26,626 nt of DNA from CAZVTU01 sp964630295 (GTDB lineage: Bacteria > Patescibacteriota > Minisyncoccia > Minisyncoccales > RBG-13-42-11): NCBI GenBank assembly GCA_964630295.1, contig CAZVTU010000002.1, positions 1-26,626 of the forward strand. Direction: 5' to 3'. Shown here in pieces: positions 1 through 6,586 of this stretch (position 1 is its first letter; each line of letters opens with the position of its first letter). The notes below the pieces were generated by a model. The model saw only the letters and a program-made list of their open reading frames with translations, had not been told where the DNA came from and did no database searches. The position numbers and the translations under genes were made by a program.

Positions 1-1232
1 ATGGGACCGTAAGAATCCAAGGCAATAATCAAACCTGTTAAAGAAAGCATAGCAACCACTGCTAAAGCTAACCCATACATTCCTGATAAAGCAAAGCTTA
101 CTAAAATTCCAAGAGAGATTAAAATCACTGGAAGAATGGTAGATTGCATCCCGACCGCTAAACCTTCAATTATGTTAGTACCATGACCAGATTGGGAAGC
201 TTGAGCTATTGACTGAACAGGTTTATATTTTTTGGAAGTAAAATATTCTGTGATTAAAAACATGCCTCCAGCAATCAAAAGGCCAACAATAGTCGGCAGA
301 TAAAGTCTAACAAATGAGATTTGAAGATCTTCACTAAATTGAAAAATTACTGGAACAAAACCAATTGCTGATAAAATTCCAGCTCCAATTAAACCTTTAT
401 ACAGCGCAGAAATAATCGATTGGCTTTTAGGCAACCTTACAAAAAAAGTAGAGATAATTGAGGCTAAAATAGCAATTGAACCTAAAATCAAAGGTAAAAA
501 AATGGCGACAGTTACGTTAGGAAACAAAATCCCACCCAAGACCATAGCAGCCACAATAGTAACTACATAGGTTTCAAAGAGGTCAGCTGCCATACCTGCA
601 CAATCGCCAACATTATCACCAACCTGATCAGCAATAACAGCCGGATTTCTAGGATCATCTTCAGGAATTCCTTTTTCCACTTTACCAACTAAATCGGCTC
701 CCACATCGGCAGCTTTTGTATAAATTCCTCCTCCCAATCTAGCAAAAACTGAAATCAAACTTCCCCCAAATCCTAAGGCCACCAAGGCAGTTAGATCTTT
801 AGTTAGAAAATAAAAACCAGAAACTGATAATAATCCTAAACCTGCAACCAGAAATCCCGTTACTGATCCTCCTCTAAAAGAAAGAGTGAGGGCTGGCTTT
901 AAGCCGGACTTAGCTGCTTCTGCCACCCGAACATTAGCTTGAGTGGCAACCATCATCCCAATAAATCCAGAAATTGCTGAAGCTGTAGCTCCTAATAAAA
1001 AACCAAAGGCAGTTTTTATTCCTAAAGTGATCAAAAGAATTAAAAATATAATCACCGCTACTAAACTAACTGTTCTATATTGCCTTTTTAAGTAAGATAT
1101 TGCCCCCTCACGGATTCCCTGAGAGATTTCAATCATTTTTCCTGAACCTAAAGGAGCACGATCAACTTCTTTGATTAAGAAATAAGCAAAAATTAAAGAG
1201 AATAAGGAAATAAAAATGGGAATAATTAACAT
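1..1232 (-). CDS. hppA: Membrane-bound ion-translocating pyrophosphatase (partial; C-terminus beyond window edge)
   Basis: I translated this open frame from the minus strand. It has an ATG at 1232 and about 410 codons before the window edge, with no stop. It belongs to the integral-membrane pyrophosphatase family, which couples PPi hydrolysis to H+ or Na+ export. The diagnostic central region is present: GGGIYTKAADVGADLVGK, then EKGIPEDDPRNPA, then GDNVGDCAGMAADLFETY. The fragment ends in LDSYGP, which in full-length enzymes precedes the SDNAGGIAEM motif. Hydrophobic helices alternate with these loops throughout. The usual first DN of the DNVGDNVGD motif reads DQ here (IADQVGDNVGD). The residue that separates K+-dependent from K+-independent enzymes lies in the missing C-terminal part, so the ion and the cofactor class cannot be assigned. 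The gene follows nusA by 19 nt and is probably cotranscribed with it. Confidence 0.95.
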   Translation of the reverse strand, partial: MLIIPIFISLFSLIFAYFLIKEVDRAPLGSGKMIEISQGIREGAISYLKRQYRTVSLVAVIIFLILLITLGIKTAFGFLLGATASAISGFIGMMVATQANVRVAEAAKSGLKPALTLSFRGGSVTGFLVAGLGLLSVSGFYFLTKDLTALVALGFGGSLISVFARLGGGIYTKAADVGADLVGKVEKGIPEDDPRNPAVIADQVGDNVGDCAGMAADLFETYVVTIVAAMVLGGILFPNVTVAIFLPLILGSIAILASIISTFFVRLPKSQSIISALYKGLIGAGILSAIGFVPVIFQFSEDLQISFVRLYLPTIVGLLIAGGMFLITEYFTSKKYKPVQSIAQASQSGHGTNIIEGLAVGMQSTILPVILISLGILVSFALSGMYGLALAVVAMLSLTGLIIALDSYGP

Positions 1233-1251
1233 ATGATTTTTTAATTTTTAA

Positions 1252-2433
1252 TTATTTTTTGGCTTTCTTTTTTGATTTCTTTTCTCCTTCACTCTCTTTT
1301 TCTTCTATTTCTACCTGGCCTTCAGCTTTTACATCTATTTTCCAACCTGTTAATTTTGCTGCCAATCTAACATTCTGTCCGTCTTTACCGATCGCTAAAG
1401 ATAACTGATCTTCTGGCACAATAGCCAGAGCTTTGTTTTTGGGCATTATCTTCACTTCTAAAACTTTAGCTGGTGACAAAGAATTGGCAATATATTTATC
1501 TGGGTCTTCAGAATATTCAATAATATCAATTTTTTCTCCTCCCAACTCATTGATGACAGCCATTACTCTCGTTCCCTTTTGCCCAACGCAACTACCTATT
1601 GGGTCAACCCCTTCAACATCAGTGACAACGGCAATTTTTGATCTGGAACCTGGCTCTCTAGCAATCGATTTTATTTGAACTTGACCAGATGAAATCTCTG
1701 GAACTTCCAGTTCAAAAAGTTTTGAAATTAATTTAGGGTAAGCCCGGGATAAGAAAACCATGGGACCTTTAGGAGTTTCTTCAACCTTTAAAAGATAAAC
1801 TTTTAATCTTTGACCGGGTCGATAGAATTCACCAGGAACTTGTTCTTCTTTTGGTAAAATACCTAATGTTTTGCCAATATCTAAAAAAACATTTTTCCCT
1901 TCAACTCTTTGGACAATCCCTGAAATAATCTGACCTTCTTTTGATTTATATTCATTAAAAATACTTTCTTTTTCTGCTTCTCTTATTCGCTGTAAAATCA
2001 CCTGTTTGGCGGTTTGGGCAGCAATTCGACCATAATCTTTTTTAGTCTCGAGGGGTATCTCTAATTCCTCTCCTACTTTTATTTTTGGGTTTATTTTCTT
2101 AGCTTCCTCTATCATTATGTGTTTTTCAGGATTAAAACGAACTTTTTTCTCTTCTTTTGTCTCTTTTTCAGGAGTTGTTGGTTTTTTCTTTATTTTTTCC
2201 AGTTCTTCTTCTGAATAAATCATTGATTCATCAACTACTAATTTTACTTGCCAAAACTTAACTTCCCCCGATTCGGGATTAAGTTTTGCTTTGATTACTT
2301 GGCCCTTCTTGCCATAATCTTTCTTGTAGGCAGCGGCAATGGCCATTTCAATAGTTTCTAAAACCTTTTCGGGGGAAATTCCTTTCTCTTCGGCAATCTG
2401 GGCAATAGATGAAGTAAATGATTTGATGTCCAT
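1252..2433 (-). CDS. nusA: Transcription termination/antitermination factor NusA
   Basis: NusA binds RNA polymerase and nascent RNA and modulates pausing, termination and antitermination. The 393-residue protein has the family order: N-terminal polymerase-binding domain (about 1-145, with RIAAQTAKQVILQRIREAE near 136-154), S1 domain (about 165-232), KH1 (about 245-305, with DPIGSCVGQKGTRV at 277-290) and KH2 (about 320-370, with LAIGKDGQNVRLA at 346-358). It ends in a short lysine-rich tail and lacks the acidic repeats of enterobacterial NusA. Residues about 72-105 form a charged, lysine/glutamate-rich insertion in the N-terminal domain. It lies between the PlsY-Fak fusion gene and the pyrophosphatase gene. 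No clear Shine-Dalgarno sequence precedes the ATG, because the region is a T6A6 run next to a hairpin at 2448-2464. Confidence 0.97.
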   Translation of the reverse strand: MDIKSFTSSIAQIAEEKGISPEKVLETIEMAIAAAYKKDYGKKGQVIKAKLNPESGEVKFWQVKLVVDESMIYSEEELEKIKKKPTTPEKETKEEKKVRFNPEKHIMIEEAKKINPKIKVGEELEIPLETKKDYGRIAAQTAKQVILQRIREAEKESIFNEYKSKEGQIISGIVQRVEGKNVFLDIGKTLGILPKEEQVPGEFYRPGQRLKVYLLKVEETPKGPMVFLSRAYPKLISKLFELEVPEISSGQVQIKSIAREPGSRSKIAVVTDVEGVDPIGSCVGQKGTRVMAVINELGGEKIDIIEYSEDPDKYIANSLSPAKVLEVKIMPKNKALAIVPEDQLSLAIGKDGQNVRLAAKLTGWKIDVKAEGQVEIEEKESEGEKKSKKKAKK

Positions 2434-2434
2434 A

Positions 2435-2464
2435 TTTTTTAAAAAATGTCCGCAAGTTGCGGAC
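2435..2464 (-). terminator. Terminator-like hairpin in front of nusA (possible attenuator)
   Basis: The 17-base palindrome GTCCGCAAGTTGCGGAC (2448-2464) can form a GC-rich 7-bp stem with a 3-nt loop. On the minus strand it is followed after one base by TTTTTT (2441-2446), the form of an intrinsic terminator. It lies between the stop of the PlsY-Fak fusion (2489) and the nusA ATG (2433), with only the T6A6 run separating it from the start codon. It could end the upstream transcript, act as an attenuator for nusA, or both. No separate nusA promoter was recognised downstream of it. Confidence 0.65.
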
Positions 2465-2488
2465 TAATTTTATCTTAGCAAATAAGAA

Positions 2489-5074
2489 TTATTCGTCAAG
2501 GGGATGAAAGGCTACTAATATAGAACCAGGACCAGTATGGGTACCAACTACCGAAGAAATTGAAGAAATAAAAGCAATTTCAATATCAGGTTTTTTCTTA
2601 AGTTCTTTTTCTAATTGTTTAGCTACTTTAAAATTATCGGCATGAGCAATAGCCACCATTATTCTCTTTCCCTTTCTTTGTTCTTCTATTTTCTTAGCCA
2701 AAATTCTTGCCACATCTCTCCCCAGGCTTATTCCAAAAAGTTTAACTTTTCCATTCTTTAATCCAGCTAATACTCTTATTCCGATTTTTTGGATAAAGTA
2801 AATAAGACCAACCAAAATTTTGGGTAATTTTAATCTCCCACCTCGAACAACATATCTAAAGTCATCTAAACAACCAATTAAAGTAACTTTGGGACAAAAT
2901 TCTTTCAGTTCTTCAACAACATCGTTTAATTTTTTTCCCCGAGAAATTAACTTTTGGGCAAAAAGAGCTACTAATCCTTCTCCTACTTCAGCAGTATTAC
3001 AGTCAAATACATATATATTTAATTTAGTGGGTTTTTTAAAAATAGAACGAGCAATTCTAGCTGAACTGTAAGCACCTGAAAGTTTAGCTGAAACAGTGAT
3101 AACTAAAATTTTTTCAAACTTAGTTAAAGCTTCCTGATAGATATTTAGAAATTCCTGAAAAGAAGGGGCAGAAGTTGTTGGTAGGGGACGGCCAGTTTTC
3201 AAAGCTTCTCTTATCTTGTTATAGATTTCCTCTTTTGATCGAACAATCTCTCTGTCAGGAAATCTGGTTGTAAAAGGAACTTGAAAAATTTTATATTTTT
3301 CAACGATCTCTTCTGGTAAGTCAGCAATTTCATCAACTACCAATCCCAAAGGCTTCTTCTCTATTTTCTTTAATTGTTTTTCCATGTCCTCTTCTTGAAC
3401 TTTCAATTCTGGAAAATTTTTAAATTTCTCTTTAACAGCTTCTGGTTGGTTGGTATGAATATGGATTTTTAATTTCTCCTCTCCCTCAACAATTTCTATA
3501 CTATTACCTAAATGAGTTAATTCTTTTTTAAGATTCTCAGTATTGATTTCGTTAATTTTTTTAAAACTTAAAATTACTTCATAGCGATATTCTAATTTTT
3601 CCTTTATTTCGGGTGGAGTAATTGGTGAAACCACTTCCTCTTTAGAGGAAATTGGCATTCCTTTTAAACTTTCAATCCAAGATTCTAAAATTTTTACAAA
3701 ACCCAAAGCTCCGGCATCAACTACATCATTTTCTTTTAAAACTTTTAATTTTTCTTTAGTTTCTCTTAAAGCAATTTCACTTACTTTTTGAGCTTCTTCT
3801 AAAACCTTAATTATATTTTTTTCTTTTTCCTCTTTAACCACCTGATAAGCTTTGTTTCCAGCAGCCTTTATTACATCTAAAATAGTTCCTTCCACTGGTT
3901 CAACAATGGAAAGGCGAGCAGCTTTTATTCCACGTTTCATTGCCAAGGCTAAATGAAATGCATCAATGGTTTCTAAGTGTTTTATTCTTTCTAAAAGCTC
4001 AACTATGTAACCAGTATAAATCATCCCGGCGTTCCCCCTAGCATTAATTAAACAAGACTCTCTGATATCTTTAGTTAATTCTCGAAGACTAGAATATTCT
4101 TTAGAGGAAATTGTTCCTTCGACTCCCAATAAGGTTGCTGCTAAATTATAGCCAGTATCTTTATCTGCTACCGGCCAAACATTAATCCTATTGATTTCTT
4201 CTTGGTGTAAGACAATTTTCTTTGAAGCAGCCAACATCATTTTTTTGAAATCTTCTACTCCTATTTCGAGAACAACTTTTTCTGCTTCTCGAGAAAGAAG
4301 CCTCTCAATGGGTTTCTTTGCTATCTTCACACCAAATTTTGCTGCCTTCCAGCCAAGTTTTGGAGGAACAAGAAGTGGGGTCGTTAGAGGTTTAATCAAT
4401 TTAGTTAGCTGACTGGGATTTTCTTTTTCTTTTTTTAAAATTCTTTTTATCCTTAGAGATAAGATAGCTCGATCGTTATCAAAAATAAGTCGATTCCTGA
4501 TTAAAGTAAACTTATCAGAAGCTTTCCTAATTTCTTCAATTGGGCTTAATCTTTTTATCAAAATAGGTGCCAAAGAGATTAAAATAAAAAAACCTTCAAC
4601 TTCGAAGCGATTGTAATAGATTGAGAGGAAAATTGCTACAGCTAAAAATAAAAGAGTACCGATAGCAGCATTCCAAATAATAGCTAAAATTAAAAAAGGA
4701 ATTAAAGAAAAACCTAAAAGTTGAGGTGATAGAGCAAGAAAAGCTCCAATAAAAGTACCAATTCCTCGACCACCAGCAAATTTTAAAAATAAAGACCAGT
4801 TGTGACCGGTGACAGCTGCTACCCCAGAGAAGATTTGAATTTCTGAAGAAAAACCTAACCTTTGAGCTCCGTAAATCGCTAAATATCCTTTGGAAACATC
4901 TAAAATACCAGTTAAAGCTCCTTGCCACTTGCCAACGTTTTTAAAGACATTGGAACCGGAAGTTTTCCGCCAACCGATTTTTAGTACATTTTTACCAGAA
5001 ATTCGAGAAATTAAATAGCCCGAAGGAAAGGAACCCAATAAATAACTAAAAATTAACCAAGAAAATTCAGTCAT
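2489..5074 (-). CDS. plsY: Fusion protein: PlsY acyltransferase + FakA-type (DhaL) fatty acid kinase + FakB/DegV fatty-acid-binding domain
   Basis: This 861-residue protein reads as three families in one frame. Residues 1-205 are PlsY, the membrane acyl-phosphate:glycerol-3-phosphate acyltransferase: several membrane helices, GSFPSGYLI (14-22) and GHNWSLFLKFAGGRGIGT (90-107). Residues 265-470 are a DhaL/DAK2 kinase domain: INVWPVADKDTGYNL (297-311) keeps both metal-binding Asp residues (304, 306), followed by NARGNAGMI (344-352), PVEGTILDVI (393-402) and DAGALGF (453-459). Residues 495-565 match the FakA C-terminal part (KIHIHTNQPEAV). Residues 575-860 are DegV/FakB: DEIADLPEE, PTTSAPSFQEF, VSAKLSGAYSSA, RGGRLK and GTHTGPG (844-850). 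In known bacteria FakB presents a fatty acid, FakA phosphorylates it and PlsY uses the acyl-phosphate. Free-standing versions are about 200, 550 and 285 residues long, so the fusion is close to additive with little lost. The frame is continuous. The ATG lies 13 nt after the yraN-like gene. Domain calls are strong; the joint function is inferred. Confidence 0.93.
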   Translation of the reverse strand: MTEFSWLIFSYLLGSFPSGYLISRISGKNVLKIGWRKTSGSNVFKNVGKWQGALTGILDVSKGYLAIYGAQRLGFSSEIQIFSGVAAVTGHNWSLFLKFAGGRGIGTFIGAFLALSPQLLGFSLIPFLILAIIWNAAIGTLLFLAVAIFLSIYYNRFEVEGFFILISLAPILIKRLSPIEEIRKASDKFTLIRNRLIFDNDRAILSLRIKRILKKEKENPSQLTKLIKPLTTPLLVPPKLGWKAAKFGVKIAKKPIERLLSREAEKVVLEIGVEDFKKMMLAASKKIVLHQEEINRINVWPVADKDTGYNLAATLLGVEGTISSKEYSSLRELTKDIRESCLINARGNAGMIYTGYIVELLERIKHLETIDAFHLALAMKRGIKAARLSIVEPVEGTILDVIKAAGNKAYQVVKEEKEKNIIKVLEEAQKVSEIALRETKEKLKVLKENDVVDAGALGFVKILESWIESLKGMPISSKEEVVSPITPPEIKEKLEYRYEVILSFKKINEINTENLKKELTHLGNSIEIVEGEEKLKIHIHTNQPEAVKEKFKNFPELKVQEEDMEKQLKKIEKKPLGLVVDEIADLPEEIVEKYKIFQVPFTTRFPDREIVRSKEEIYNKIREALKTGRPLPTTSAPSFQEFLNIYQEALTKFEKILVITVSAKLSGAYSSARIARSIFKKPTKLNIYVFDCNTAEVGEGLVALFAQKLISRGKKLNDVVEELKEFCPKVTLIGCLDDFRYVVRGGRLKLPKILVGLIYFIQKIGIRVLAGLKNGKVKLFGISLGRDVARILAKKIEEQRKGKRIMVAIAHADNFKVAKQLEKELKKKPDIEIAFISSISSVVGTHTGPGSILVAFHPLDE

Positions 5075-5087
5075 TAAATAATTTTAA

Positions 5088-5462
5088 CTAAAAAACAGCA
5101 TTTTTAAAATGTCGAACTTTCGCCTTATTGTTAATTAAATTAATTGCTATTACGTCTATTTGCCAAGGAGACTCTAAGGAAATTTTCTTTTTTATTAACC
5201 AAGTAAGGGCGGTTTTCTTTAATTTTTTTTGTTTTAAATAATCGACTTTCTCTTCTGGCCGAATTATTCTATCTGAAGTTAGGGTTTTTACTTCAATAAA
5301 ATTTATAATATTTTCTTTCTTAGCTATAATATCAATCTCTCCTTTTGAAGGTGAATTTGAAGGTCTAAAAGAGTAGTTCTTTTCTAAAATTTGATATCCT
5401 TTTCTCTTTAAATATCTTTCAGCTATTTTCTCTCCGATGTTTCCAATTATTTTTGATTTCAT
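5088..5462 (-). CDS. YraN/UPF0102-family nuclease-like protein
   Basis: From the ATG at 5462 the product is 124 residues and starts MKSKIIGNIGEKIAERYLK, the normal N-terminus of the YraN (UPF0102) family. These proteins have a PD-(D/E)XK nuclease-like fold and an uncertain role, often linked to DNA processing. The conserved acidic and lysine positions are visible: E11, GEIDII (41-46) and FIEVKT (55-60). The frame is open upstream to an ATG at 5534, but those 24 extra residues are read through a GC-rich hairpin and do not resemble the family, so I prefer 5462. It is the first gene of the yraN, PlsY-Fak, nusA, hppA run. Confidence 0.88.
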   Translation of the reverse strand: MKSKIIGNIGEKIAERYLKRKGYQILEKNYSFRPSNSPSKGEIDIIAKKENIINFIEVKTLTSDRIIRPEEKVDYLKQKKLKKTALTWLIKKKISLESPWQIDVIAINLINNKAKVRHFKNAVF

Positions 5463-5500
5463 AACTTTTCGGTGGACTATTCTTAAATTAGCTTGGACAT

Positions 5501-5522
5501 TTTTCGCCACCGCAGGCGGCGA
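5501..5522. repeat. GC-rich imperfect palindrome upstream of the yraN-like gene
   Basis: The sequence TCGCCACCGCAGGCGGCGA can fold into an interrupted hairpin: five outer pairs, one mismatch, two inner pairs and a 3-nt loop. It is strikingly GC-rich against its AT-rich surroundings. No T-run follows on either strand, so it is not an obvious terminator. It may be a REP-like element or a leader structure. Confidence 0.4.
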
Positions 5523-5600
5523 GGGTTTGGCCAAAAATTCCGAACCGAAATCCTAAACTTTGACAATTTTAAGTTTTAGCGGTCAAAGCCCGCTAAGAAA

Positions 5601-5629
5601 ATCTTAACAGATTTCCTCTTAAGCGACAA
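5601..5629 (-). promoter_or_regulatory. Candidate promoter for the yraN-like/PlsY-Fak/nusA/hppA run
   Basis: On the minus strand TTGTCG (5624-5629) and TAAGAT (5601-5606) are separated by 17 bases, a reasonable sigma-70-type match. Transcription would begin at an inverted repeat (TTAGCGG and CCGCTAA, about 5575-5597), giving a leader of more than 100 nt before the ATG at 5462. It lies just downstream of the terminator of the preceding gene. Confidence 0.35.
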
Positions 5630-5640
5630 ATTCCAATTTT

Positions 5641-5680
5641 CAAAAAGAAAAGGGGCGCCCAACATAATGGCAGGACGCCC
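5641..5680 (-). terminator. Intrinsic terminator of the 5702-6361 gene
   Basis: On the minus strand GGGCGTCC (5673-5680) pairs with GGGCGCCC (5653-5660) to give an 8-bp GC-rich stem with one G-T wobble and a 12-nt loop. The run CTTTTCTTTTT follows. It lies 21 nt past the stop codon at 5702. Confidence 0.85.
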
Positions 5681-5701
5681 TTCAATTGATGACACATGTG
5701 C

Positions 5702-6361
5702 TTAAACTGCTTTTACTGCTGTCCATTGCTCGTGGATCACAAGATTTTCGTCTCTATCAAGCGAGATTCTCGGCGGTATATTCCATTCTTGAGCGAGTTG
5801 ATCGATTAATTGACGCGGTGGATCAGGGAGCACACACTTCTCCTCATCGAGTTTCTCCCAGTCGCCAAAACGACGGGCATAATAGCCATCATCGCGTTTT
5901 TCAACACGGAAAGCATAGAAACTTGTTTGGTTCTTAGCCAAACTGCCATAGGTACCGTGGATGCCGTGCTTGTCGAACGCTTTTTCCCGGCAAGCCGGAC
6001 AGACCCGATGCAACTTAAAGAAATCACGGAAACCATAACAAGAATTTTCATAACCGCAAGAGTACATTTCTCTGCCTGTTAACAAAATCAATTCTGCTTC
6101 ACTTTCAGGAATTACTTCTTGTTGTTCTGACCCACAGATGACTTCTATTTTTTCTGCACAGAGCGTACACCAAGTAAGTCCACGTTGCTGAAGTTCTTGC
6201 TGGAAAAGCACAACTCGCTTCGCATTGTACTCCTCGATCAATTGCCTAAGCATCCGCTGTTCTGAATAGAGATTTCTCGAGATCTGTTTGATGTTCTGTG
6301 CAGTTTGTTCCGCTCGCTTCTGCATATCCAGAAGCTCTATCCTTATAGCTTTCTGTGCCAT
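5702..6361 (-). CDS. Unknown cysteine-rich protein, possible zinc ribbon
   Basis: The 219-residue product is not one I recognise. Residues 1-60 are predicted helical or coiled-coil and rich in Gln, Arg and Glu. Two CxxC pairs, C65-TL-C68 and C121-PA-C124, could bind one zinc; further cysteines are at 76, 102, 108 and 176. There is no signal peptide or membrane helix, so it is probably cytoplasmic. Start choice is firm: AAAAGGAGGT lies about 7 nt before the ATG, and a good promoter precedes it. The gene carries its own promoter and terminator, so it is monocistronic. Its codons are visibly richer in G and C than those of flanking genes, which could mean recent transfer or high expression. Overlapping frames on both strands are shadows of this one. 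Confidence 0.82.
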   Translation of the reverse strand: MAQKAIRIELLDMQKRAEQTAQNIKQISRNLYSEQRMLRQLIEEYNAKRVVLFQQELQQRGLTWCTLCAEKIEVICGSEQQEVIPESEAELILLTGREMYSCGYENSCYGFRDFFKLHRVCPACREKAFDKHGIHGTYGSLAKNQTSFYAFRVEKRDDGYYARRFGDWEKLDEEKCVLPDPPRQLIDQLAQEWNIPPRISLDRDENLVIHEQWTAVKAV

Positions 6362-6379
6362 GAAAAGAACCTCCTTTTA

Positions 6380-6428
6380 TTTGTACTTTTGTACTAAGGA
6401 ATTGTAGCAAGGTAAAGAAAAAAGTCAA
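6380..6428 (-). promoter_or_regulatory. Promoter of the 5702-6361 gene with a tandem 8-bp repeat at the start site
   Basis: On the minus strand TTGACT (6423-6428) and TACAAT (6401-6406) are separated by 16 bases, a near-consensus sigma-70-type promoter. The predicted start of transcription falls in an exact tandem repeat of an 8-mer (TTTGTACT twice on the plus strand, 6380-6395), which could be an operator. The Shine-Dalgarno sequence AAAAGGAGGT follows at 6369-6378. Confidence 0.75.
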
Positions 6429-6478
6429 TGGTGATGCCAAGGCCGTGGACTATATAGCGATAAATATTTTGTGTATTC

Positions 6479-6499
6479 TGGCTGAGGCTAAACCTCAAC
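6479..6499 (-). terminator. Hairpin after tRNA-Ala, possible weak terminator
   Basis: TGAGG (6483-6487) and CCTCA (6493-6497) form a 5-bp stem with a 5-nt loop, 10 nt past the tRNA-Ala 3' end on the minus strand. The following bases are AT-rich but there is no clean T-run. It could end the cca to tRNA-Ala transcript. Confidence 0.35.
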
Positions 6500-6509
6500 C
6501 AATTAGAGG

Positions 6510-6581
6510 TGGACCCGGTGGGAATCGAACCCACGATCTCTCGCATGCGAAACGAGTGTTCTGCCACTAAACTACAGGCCC
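6510..6581 (-). tRNA. tRNA-Ala (anticodon CGC)
   Basis: A full cloverleaf folds on the minus strand: acceptor GGGCCTG with CGGGTCC, D-arm GTTTAGTGGCAGAAC, anticodon stem CTCGT/GCGAG with loop TTCGCAT, and T-arm GTGGG-TTCGATT-CCCAC. The anticodon is CGC. The third acceptor pair is G-U, the alanyl-tRNA synthetase identity element, which supports the assignment. The discriminator is A. CCA is not encoded (the next bases are CCT). The gene begins 5 nt after the stop of the upstream DegV gene. Confidence 0.95.
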
Positions 6582-6586
6582 CCGAT

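Noticed and set aside
4596..4928. Minus-strand open frame of 110 codons inside the PlsY domain
   Set aside because: It is a shadow in another frame rich in Phe, Ser and Arg; the PlsY frame is continuous and motif-bearing.
5463..5534. N-terminal extension of the YraN-like protein to the ATG at 5534
   Set aside because: The added 24 residues are read through a GC-rich hairpin and do not resemble the family, whose N-terminus matches the ATG at 5462.
5810..6082. Plus-strand open frame opposite the Cys-rich unknown gene
   Set aside because: The opposite strand has the promoter, SD and terminator; this frame has none.
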